A stretch of 64,000 bases of DNA from positions 16,988,001-17,052,000 of the forward strand of contig CM075941.1 of assembly GCA_038030265.1 (NCBI GenBank), in the 5' to 3' direction. Below the pieces are notes generated by a model. That model was not told where the DNA came from. It worked only from the letters and a program-made list of their open reading frames with translations, and searched no databases. The translations under genes and the position numbers were made by a program. Of the stretch, positions 38,178 to 48,391 are shown piece after piece (within the stretch, counting starts at the first letter, position 1; the number at the start of each line of letters is the position of its first letter). The stretch is from Corythucha ciliata (lineage: Eukaryota > Arthropoda > Insecta > Hemiptera > Tingidae).

Positions 38178-38242
38178 CGAACCGCTGGTGCAGGCCGGCA
38201 GATGAAACTCAAAATCACCAGTAAGAGCCTTAGTCCTCCCAT
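38178..38242 (-). CDS. Candidate first coding exon with signal peptide, possibly of the Moxd-like gene
   Basis: An ATG with a good context (GAAGAAATGG) opens a 21-residue segment, MGGLRLLLVILSFICRPAPA followed by V, with a basic start, hydrophobic core and small residues at a likely cleavage point. It ends two bases into a codon at a consensus GTGAGT donor. That phase is exactly what the first known exon of the Moxd-like gene at 23600 needs: CG plus G gives Arg, then LPEGVYEV. The implied intron would be about 14.6 kb and would enclose the SLC17-like gene on the opposite strand. The reading frame is open upstream, so the chosen Met is an inference. It could equally be the first exon of another secreted protein, or a chance match. 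Confidence 0.4.
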
Positions 38243-38499
38243 TTCTTCTTCACGATTTTTTTCAATACCTGGGAGCGATCTATTCGTGGATGGTCTTGAC
38301 CTGGTGTGATTGTGTCGTCGTCGAGGCGCAATTTCTTCTTTTATTTTCCTCTTCTCTTGTTGGAAAGATCTTGCGCGGTAGGTCTTCAAAAGGAGGCCCT
38401 GGAAAATTAAAACACCCTCCCCCTTCCGTGAGGAAGCGTTGAGGGAGTAAACCGAGCGTAAGAAATGGCAATAAAAACCCACCACCCACCCGGCCCATG

Positions 38500-40390
38500 C
38501 CACTTGGCGTGACATCTTCAAAAAATACTAAAACTTGATGACATTTTATATTAAATTAACAAAATTAACGAAATGAAAACGTCAAAAATTCAAACATTTA
38601 AACAAGTGTGAAAAGATACGGAAGTCACGCAATAGAAATATGAGAGAAATTGATTTCCGTCGACCCCGCGAGCTCCATTTCCTACAAATGGACAAGAACG
38701 CGTTTAATGAAAATTCCTGAATGAGCTCCTCTACTGCTCCCCCCCCCCCAAGAAAATTCCACACGATTATTCGTACATTGCAGGATAGGTTGGGTAGGTC
38801 CAGCTCAACAATACATAACGACCAGTAATCATTATGGTTTAAATATTTATATTTTTAATATAATTTTTCTTTTTTTTTCACATAACTTATAAAAGCCAAG
38901 AACAGAGCAAAAAGTCGAAGTTTTTTGTCCAGCTATTTTGGATACTTTTTTTTCCCTAGCACAGAGCTTCTTTTGAGGAGAATTTATTTTAATTTAAGTA
39001 AGAAGCGGCAGTGATTGAACGCCTAACAAAGGGTACGAGTATTGAAGAACAGCTTTGAACTCTATCATTTTCGACTATCTACCTGTTACAAAAACACATT
39101 TTTATAAAGCTTTTTTTTTTAACACAATAAAAACGAAAAAAGCGGAAACAAAAAATAAAGGGAAAGAGAAAAAAAATTGTGCTAAACATTTTGAAGGAGT
39201 GGCCTTTTTGTTTTACTCCCTTGAAAATTTTGCCACCTTGTGCTTTCTTCTTACCCAACAAGAAATTAAAAGCCAAAAATGCAGAAAAAAAGAGCTTTTT
39301 TTCAACTTCTTTTTTCTAGAGGAAGAAGAAGTGTGTAAACGGGAGGCAGTCAAATTACAAATCTAACAAAACAGTTACATTATTCAATAGAAAATAAGCT
39401 TAAATTTTGTTTTACTGTACACCGCTCTTAGCTTTCATGTTTGGAATGGCGGAAGGTTTTTTTTTGGTTTTTTAATAAAATAGCTCTGAGCTTTTGCACA
39501 AAATTCCACGAAAAAAAAAAAAAAAACTAAATAATAATACGAATGGCAGTAAACGTCGTTTGTTTAAATTAGAAAATAAGTCAAAATTAATAAAATATTG
39601 CCAAAAATTTGTTTCTACTCAGTACGAGTTTGTCCTCTGTGGTTTTTCTTCTTCAAATATATTAAATCTCATTATAAGTTATTCTAAAAATCTCTTTTTT
39701 CTTCTTAAAAATTGTTTTTAACATCATTTTTAACGTCTTACCTACTCTCTTTATTAATTTAAATAAATTTCTTTCTTAATTATTATTTTTTTAATTGAGA
39801 AAGAATTCGGTGGATGAAAACAGTTGAAGATGGTTTTTTAATGTTAAAAAAGCAGTTTCACCCCTCATTTTGAAGACGATCTCGTTCATTGACGAAAATG
39901 ATGGTGAGGGTGGAGGGGGAGCTTTTCCCGTCCGTCGAGGAAGAAGGAGTATAAGGATAAAGAGTTTTTGTTTTTAAAAAGCCGCGTGAGCTTTAAAAAG
40001 GCCTGGAGTGATGCATTTTGGGGAGAGAAAATAGTAAAAAAATCGTCGTGGATATGGAAAATAAGAGGAGAGGAGCTCAGAATTTAAGGGCTGAAGGAGG
40101 GGGATGGAAAGATAAACGAGGAGATAGTGAATTTAGCTGAAAGAAAAAAAAAAGTTTTATTGGTTAATTTAAAACTGTAGTTCAAAAAAGACGGGCTAAC
40201 GATAAACAAGGATTTCATTCTGGGGGGGGGGGGCAAGGATTCCATGGGGATCAAGACTTGCCCACCACTGGATTTTGGTGTATTTGCACCACTGTGCGGG
40301 TGAGGCTCCTAAAAAAGTGCCAAAGCACTTCTTCTGCTTCTCTAAAGCAGATCTTTTGGTGCAGTATGCCGCCGTGCGTCCCTAGCCTCC
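38500..40390. other. AT-rich intergenic, no supported gene
   Basis: This is very AT-rich with long A and T runs, C9 near 38742 and G12 at 40222-40233. Lys- and Phe-rich open frames here are composition artefacts. Confidence 0.6.
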
Positions 40391-41400
40391 TTCTCAATCA
40401 CTGACTGAAATAGCTTAACTGACGATTGGCGCTTTGAAAATGCCTGAACAGGCGATACCTGCTCTAAAAATGCCCAAACTGACCATTCGCGCCTATAAAA
40501 TATGGCTAAACTGGTCATTTTTCGCTCTAAAAATAGCCATACTGGCAATTACCGCTCTAAAAAAAGCAAAACTGACCATTCGGGCTCTAAAATGACAAAA
40601 CTGACGATTGGTGCCCTGAAAATAATACACTGGCTATTCACTCCGTAGAAAAGAACATACCGACAGTTTGCGCCGTTAAAATGGCCAAACTGACTATTGA
40701 CGCCCTACAATTGGTAACACTGACTATATGCGGCCAATGAATCGTTAAACCGACGATTCTAACTTTGACGATTCCTGTCCTGAAAATGGCGAAATCGACC
40801 ACTCGCGCTTCTAAAAAAGCCCGACCGAGTTATCACGCCGTGATAATGTCTAAACTGAGGATTCGTGATCTAAAAACTGGCTATTTACGTCCTACAAATG
40901 GCAAACACCTACTAGCAATTCACGGTCTAAAAATGCCTAAACTGACCATTTGCGCCCTAGAGGCTACAGACGATTCGCGCCTTCAAAGTGGCTATCTGCA
41001 CATAATAGCCAAGCAGTGGCTATTCGCGACCTAAAACGATAACATGACCACTGGCGTTAGCACACCGAGCAAGTAGTGACCCCCCCCCCCAACCGCTAGC
41101 ACTGGTTACATGCACTCTAAGGTCTGGATAAACTGACAATCTCTCACTATAAAATTGCTTGATTGGCTAATCACGCCATAAAAGTGGCTAACCCGTTTGT
41201 GCCCGGGAAATGGATTCGTGCTTCAAAAATTCTGGACAACTATGAGCCTCCGCGCCTTGGAAATGGCTAAACTGCAGACGATTTCTGCCCTCAAAATAGC
41301 CGAAGTGATCATTTGCACCTTGGAGATGGCTTAACTAACGATTCATGCCATCAAAATGCCTAATCTAATTTGCTGCGTCGAAAAAACCGAGCTGTGTATT
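40390..41400 (-). repeat. Degenerate minisatellite, family R3, reverse orientation
   Basis: About 25 units of CCATTCGCGCCCTAAAAATG then GCCAAACTGA, spaced about 38-40 bases, are the reverse complement of the block at 10040-10860. A C11 run interrupts them at 41080. Confidence 0.8.
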
Positions 41401-41879
41401 CTCGTGCGTTCGCTACTTCTTTGTCTCTGATACAATTCTTTTTTTACGTAAGTGCGAGAAACATCTACGTTACGAGACAATAAATGTTACAGTGGACGTA
41501 GGGAGTGGGGTGGGGCATTAGGCCTAGTTACGGTGACCAGGCGGAAAAATGGTTTCCGAGGACGACTGGTAAGAAAAAGTATGACGCTTGCGGCGGCAAG
41601 CAGGACTCCTAAAAACACATTAACAACGAAAAATCGTTGATCAGTTTAATGTTGAAGTTGTTGTTAATTTGTCTAAGGAAGGGCTATAATTTTTAACCTC
41701 CCTCCCCTTCTCGCATCGTCATAACCTTACCAGCGTATTATTCTAAAACAGATTTCGATTACGAAGCACACAGATTATTAGACCAGAGACGAATCATCTT
41801 CATTGCCAAAAAGGACGGCACTCCTAACAAGGCCGCAAAATGAAGGTGCGACCTCACGATGACTTTAGCGTTACTGTTC

Positions 41880-42990
41880 GGGGCCCCACGATACCGGTGA
41901 AATTGGGATTTTAACGACCCAAATACGCGAAATCAAGTTTCGAAAGAATGGAAATCGTTGAAACTGGAGTTTGAAAGATGAAAAATGACGAAATTTGGTT
42001 TTTGAGCGAGCCAAATCCTCGAATTTGATTATACGAAAAGCGAAATTCGTTTTTCGAACAAGCTGAAGTCTTTAGGAAGAGACCGAACCTCGAAATGGCG
42101 TGGAAAGAGTTGAAAAGAAATAGGGATACCTAAATTGGGGTAAAAGCAAAAAACCGTGAAATTTGGTAAAAAAGAAGCCAAATCTATGGCATTTGTTCAA
42201 GGAAAAGCAACGGGTCTGTTCCAATGTTTCACTAGTGCTGGCGAAGTGGTAGAACACCATGTAATCTCATTGACTTATTTTGAAAAATTGAATGAAATCA
42301 TATGATTTTCTTTAAAAAAGCAGCACTCGCGAAACAGTGGAACAGACATAACGAAATTGTGATTCAAAAAGGCCAAAATCCCGACATTGGTTTCATAACG
42401 AGCACAATTAGTTTTCCGAACTAACCTAACCTGTAGAGCTGATTTTAGGAAGAGCTAAAATGTTAATGTTTTGATCCCCAAAATCAGGTTTTAAAGTTGC
42501 CGTATCCAAGAAATTTTGGTTTGAAACAGTAAATGTCCACGAAACTGGGGTTTGAAAGAGCCAATCCCACGAAATTTTGTTTTTGAAAGAGCCAAATTCC
42601 GTAAAATTGGAATTTTAACGAGCCAAATCAGCAAAATTTGGATTCGAAAGAGCAAAATCCACTAAACCGCGGTTAGTGAGGCAAAATGACGAAATTTGGT
42701 TCTACGTCGTTAGTTTTTCGAATCAACCGAACCTGCGAAACTGATATTATCGTACTGAAAAGGACTAATGCCACAAAATTGGGTTTTTGATCAGGCGAAA
42801 ACCCCCGAAATCGGGGTTTAAAGAAGTCAAATCTACAAAATTGTGGTTTGAAAGAGAAAACCCCACGAAATTTCGTTTTTGAATTGGCAAAACGCCACGA
42901 TATCGGGATTTGAATAAGACGAAGCCGTAAAATTAAGTTTAAACGAGCAAAACTCCGCGAAACAGAGATTGAGGGTCAGATCTACCAAAT
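41880..42990 (-). repeat. R4 degenerate repeats, reverse orientation
   Basis: About 28 units of the form GAGCCAAATCCGCGAAATTG then GGTTTT, spaced about 35 bases, are interrupted by the MITE at 42214-42347. This is the longest reverse-orientation R4 block in the window. From 42990 to 43600 there is unique sequence with G12 at 43481-43492. Confidence 0.75.
42214..42347. mobile_element. MITE-like element, diverged copy of the 133 bp family
   Basis: This starts GTCTGTTCCAATGTTTC and ends GAAACAGTGGAACAGAC. The interior matches the copy at 7911 (ACCATGTAATCTCATTGACT, CAGCACTCGCGAAACA) at the same length, within one base. It sits inside a stretch of degenerate repeats (41880-42990), which it interrupts. 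Confidence 0.75.
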
Positions 42991-43609
42991 TTGGTCAGAA
43001 GTTGGGACCCAAAAGTAGTACACAAAAGAGGACAATTTTCACCTCTCCCTGGACACATGAAAAATGACCCCGGGCGTTCTAAAAAGTAGGACGTCTGATC
43101 ACCCTGATGCTTTCTTGTCACAACAGCAACAAGCCCCCTTCAATCCTGTCACAACAATTGCTCACGAAAGTGGGGGGGCAACGTCAGTCCACAAAAACAG
43201 CTCTGACCTGTCCCAACACACGCCCAGTGTCGTGCACTTTTATACCCCAGGGATTCCGTAGTGAAGTGCGTCTGAACCCATCTGGGCCACATCGTGGGCG
43301 GCAGGGGTGGTGGTATCGAGCTGAATATTGAATAATGAACTCAGGTGATTACAATTCTTCATTTCAGCATCCACAATTTACCCTTCCAGAGGTTTTTTTG
43401 GGCCCAGAAAAAGAACATTTTGAAGCTAACAAGTGTGAATTTTCGCCTTTTTTAGGTGTCAGTGGTGACGGTGTGTGTGTGGGGGGGGGGGGCATCGCGC
43501 CGTTCATTAGTTAAAAAGCAGCATATACTACGGGCCAAAGAACCTTTCACCTCGGGTAGGAAAGACTGTTGTGGTAAAAAATACCTCCACCCCTGTAGAT
43601 CAGCAGAAT

Positions 43610-44120
43610 TATTTTAAAAACACGTATATTTATCGCGAAGTTGGTTCGTTTTAAAACAAATTTCGCGGATTAACCTCTTTGATCTAAACCATTTTTGAAC
43701 CCTCTTGAAGCCTCTTTGGGTTGGCTCTTTCAAAGAACCCATTTCGCGGGTTTGGCTCCTTTAAAAAACACGCTTGAAGGGTTGGGCTCCTCAATAAAAC
43801 AACTTCCGCGGGTGTCGCTCTTTAAACAATTAATTTCACCGGTTTGGCTCTTCTAAACAACCTATTTCATGGAGTTGGCTCCTTGATACAAACAATTTTC
43901 GCAAGTTTACCCCTTTCAATACACATTTCGCGGGTTTGACTATTTCAAGAACCAGTTTCACTGGCTTGGCTATTTAAAACCCAGTTTGCGGGGTTGGCCT
44001 CTCAAACTTAATCCAATTTCGGGGGTTAGGCTCTTTTACAAACACAATCAATTTCGCGGGTTTGGCTCTTGTACACAATCAATTTTGCAGATTTGGCTTA
44101 TCCCTGAAACAATTTTTGCT
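43610..44120 (+). repeat. R4 degenerate repeats
   Basis: This is the clearest plus-orientation block: AATTTCGCGGGTTTGGCTCT followed by a run of A and C recurs about 14 times at about 35-40 bases. Confidence 0.75.
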
Positions 44121-44221
44121 AGCAGAATGACTGCTGTGCAATTTGGCACCTTCCAACTGAAATCGCTTCTCGGCAAAAACATTTGCTTTGTAGCCTGGGC
44201 AATCTCATGGTAGATATTCGA

Positions 44222-44380
44222 CGCTGTAATAGCGTTTTCCATCTCCATGAAATTCTGCTCCAGAGCAATTCATTTCTTCCCGTCTTGTCCATTATCGTAT
44301 GTTTTAATTCAGACAGGCCGGGTGGAAATGGACTGCTCTGGAGCAGAATTTTATGCAAAGGAAAACGCTGTAGTAGTGTA
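44222..44380. mobile_element. Foldback element ~160 bp downstream of beta-spectrin
   Basis: Left arm 44222-44289 and right arm 44311-44380 pair around a ~21-base loop. The best part is AAATTCTGCTCCAGAGCA against TGCTCTGGAGCAGAATTT, with AGCGTTTTCC against GGAAAACGCT near the ends. There is no coding capacity. It lies about 300 bases beyond the spectrin stop codon. Confidence 0.65.
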
Positions 44381-44679
44381 ATAGTAGTAGTTTGTGACCA
44401 TCTACAACCTAAAATCACAAATTGCAACTTAAAATTACTGAATTAACCACAAAAACCTGTCTACCTTCGGTGACTTCGCTGTAAGGAGCGGCTAAGCCAT
44501 CAATACACCTTATTTGCACCAAGATTTCGACAAATAGGTGGAAACATGAAGAATAGTCGATGTACACGTTCGACTGTGTGTGTAAAACAAATCCGAGACG
44601 GAACCCTTCACCCCCTCCCCATTTTTGTCCGTCCTTTGACCTCTATCATCTAAATAAATATAAATAAAATATATTCAAC

Positions 44680-47600
44680 TCACGAGTGTTTCAGCGTGAA
44701 GAAACTCCGTTTCTTTTGGCCTTCGGCCCCCTGCTGCGACGCTGGCAAAGTCTGTGCTCGTGACGAAGCCGCGCTTCCTTCCGTCGCGGTCGACAGAGAG
44801 TTCATCCAACGTTTCATGTCTTCCTCGTCTTTCGCTTGCATTAAATACTCCGAGCCGTTGGCCAGTCTGGAAGAACAGAGAAATGTTCACAGAGAGAGAA
44901 TAAAAAAATGGCCCCCCTTTAAACCATTCCTTACGATCAACTTACTTGATTTTAAAGACGTATTTTTTCTTGGAATAATCTTTGGCTACTTCAACGGTGG
45001 CTCCTCTCAGGTCCAATGGTGCTTCGCCCTTGTAATACGTCTCTGGTGATGATTTCGAGCTCTTCGAGTCTTTGTAGAAGAAAATCGAATTGCCTTTGGC
45101 CACTATGTACATTTCGTGCCAAGACCTGTGCAGACAACATTTAGAGCGATTATTCACCGAGTGACGGGACGTGGAGGAGGAGGTTGTGGACAGTGGGTGG
45201 GAGGATTAGGTTTAGAAACGTGAAATCCGAGTCACGTCGCGGATTAAACCGTAACAATTTTAAACAGTTTTTTTAAAAGGGACTTCCACGTAATTACTTA
45301 AAAATCGTACATGCTTCTAAAAAAAAAAAAAAAATACAGAGTGCGAAGAGAGAGGGGGGACTCTTGACAAAAAGCTTACCGACTTCCGACCCTGAACCCT
45401 CTATTGTAAAAGTGATTCACATAAAGACAAAATTATGAAATTCTGGACATCCCCCCTACGGCATTTTCGGGTTCTTACCTGTTAGACGCTTTCTTGAATT
45501 TGTCGAAAACTTGTTTCCGGATAAGATTGCCCTCGATGATGACCTCGCCAGAAGGACTCGGTCGTTCTAAAAACGAGAAAAAAGAAAAAAGTTGAAATTT
45601 AGGGTTGTCGGAAAAACAAAACAAGGTCGATTTTTTTTTTCTATCTTGGCTTAATCGGAGACGTCAGTCACAGGCGATAGTCACATATTTGTCATTTAAA
45701 TAAACAGAGCGGTTGTAAAATAGTAAAAAATCTGAAATAAAACATCCTTATATTCAGCGCAATTACTACGTACTAGTGGACATTTTTATGAAAGAATAAT
45801 GCCGGCATGCCATTATTTTAAAAAATGCAATAAAAAAAATTAAATCGTGCACAACTGAATGAGCCGGGAAAAACGACTTCTGTTCGGAGTATATGCCACT
45901 TATTAAAAAACTACTAGGAAAGACACTAAAGTGTTCAAGAAAAATTGAAGTTTCCCCCTCTTTTCTACTGTATATTGTAGAAAGGGTGGGGGAAGGTATG
46001 ATAAGGGGAAGGAATGATGTTCATGCAATGCAAAAAACGGACGATGACAATTTTATAAAAAGAAAAACATCGCATTTTAGAAATGTTACTTACGTTTTGA
46101 CTGTCGTTAGGGGCCCAGGGGGAATTAAGACTTTTTAAATAGTTTTTTTAAATAGAGGAAACAAGAGTTTTTTTTTTAGAGGTTTATTAACTAAAAAATG
46201 ACTCTTGTTAGCTCTTGAAACAAAAACAAAAACGGTGGGACGGAAACGTATTTTTCTTGTTTTTTTAAGTAATTATTTTACCTGCGGCGGCCAGATTATC
46301 CTCATCGTCGGACGCAGCGCCCGTAGGGGGCGACGAAGCGGTTTTCTTCCAACGGAAACTTCTAAACGGCGATTTTGAGCGCGAGCGTTTCTTACGCGTC
46401 GCCGAACCGCCTGGACCACCACCGAGGGTGGCTGAACCGCCCGGTGAGGAGGCGCCGCCAGCTGGTGACGCTCCCGACGAGGGTGGTAATGTCAACGCTT
46501 TGGCTGTTGATTTGTTCGTGGGTGTTTTTTTTTTGTGTTGTGGTTTGATGAACATTTTCGGAATCCAACCCCGAAAATTGAATGGGAGAATGAAGTAAAA
46601 AATTGCGTCAATTTTTGGTGTGTGTCATTAACGGACAAAAAGCGTCATGAAATCCGTCACCAAACCCAAACTTTTTTGTTTCTCGCTCATTAATCACCAC
46701 CACCATTCTTTTTCTGTGCCCATCAAAGGCTTCAATGTCTCTCTTTCTATTATTATTTTTTTTCTTTGGAATGTGTGCGTTTGTGTTCATCACCATCCCC
46801 CCTTCTCCTCCTCACCCATCCACCTTCAATTTTTACCTGCGAGCGGTGAGTGAGGCGGTTTTGGAATTGGGTTGACGATCCACCGTTCACCATCACCACC
46901 AACCCCAGAGGTTTTTTGCAAAGGAAGCAGACGCTCTTCAATTCCCTTCAAAGTTTCCCGTTCGCGTTGAATGAAATCGTCCTCGATTGCGTGCATTTTC
47001 GGTGTCGATGGCGGAGTTTTAGCCTCATCATGCATCGAGGAGCTCTCTTGCTCATTATCTTTAGTGCCGAAGTTTAAAAAATCAAATCAACCGAAATAAG
47101 TGGGAAAAACCTAATAAAAGCGTTTGATGGAGTTAGCGAACGATAACATTTCACAATTTAGCCGATTTCACCGTGAAACTCATTACTGCCAGGTCACGAC
47201 GATCATAAATCCTACCACCTCGTAAAAAAATTAAAAATAAACAGTAACCACGGTTAAAACACTTACCGTATTTACAGCATCCCATCACCCACAGAGGGAC
47301 CCCGGCCCGTCTTGCCAAAACAAAAATTCAAAGCGTGCATGCACAATCATTCGCCATCCTACCGTTTGTGCTCTTTTCCGTAAAAAAAACAAACAAAAAA
47401 AAAACGACCAAAAACATTTGAAAAAAAAAGAGCAGATTTGGTGTCACCTGTAGGTTTTTCGATAGGTGTTATATCGAGCTGAGTAGGAGGCTTGCGGACT
47501 GAAGCTTGAAACAGGTTGAAGACAAGGAAAAGGTACGTTACACACGTTAGTCCTGTACACCCCCTTCCCTCACCCACAACTAACATCACCAATCCATGCT

Positions 47601-48353
47601 TTACCACATTGTTAGTATTTCATGCCCTGGGTTATATAAATATACAAAGGAGAGGCCCCCCCCCCACCCCGTGGACTAATGAAACAATTTACACACACGC
47701 ACGAGGGACAAATATAGAGAAAGAGAGAGTAACGTAAAATAACACATAAAGCCCTGGACGAACACTTTTTTGGAACAGAAAAAGGGTTATATGAACAAAA
47801 AAACGTGTAACATTATGACGATGAGGCTGGGAAAGCTGAATTTTTAAAGCATGGAGTGTACAAATTTTGTTTAAAAATAAAAAATAAAAATAAGGCGTTG
47901 TCCCTTACCTTTTCTAACTTCATGTTCGGACGAGCCGGCACCGTTCGTTTGACCATCACCGTCAATACCGTCAGCACTAGAGGGAGACAAAAATGTTAAC
48001 GAGCCGCTTATCGATGGGTTAGGATGGTCATCAGAGGGGGGGGGGGCTTACCCGTCAGCTGCTTGCTGCTGTGGCGAAGACGGTGGCGTGAGTTGTTTAC
48101 GTGCTAGCTCCTCCTGTTTCTTCCTTTCCTCTTCTTCTTTTTCCCGCCGCCTCAGTTCTTTTAGCTCGAACTAATGAAAAAAAAAAAAAGATAATTTCAA
48201 ACATTTCGGAAGTCACACCCCTGGCTGCTAAAACGGAAAAACTCACCGAAGTCAGCCTTTCCAGCGCCATAAACCTCTCCTCTTGGGCGGTGGCGGATTT
48301 TTCGAAAGACTCGTGTTTTTTAATCAAGTTTTCAACGTCGTCTATAGTGTGCT

Positions 48354-48391
<38 letters not shown>

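Noticed and set aside
37800..38309. 169-codon plus-strand frame
   Set aside because: It includes a Lys run from a poly(A) tract and no recognisable motif. The opposite strand carries the better-supported signal-peptide exon.
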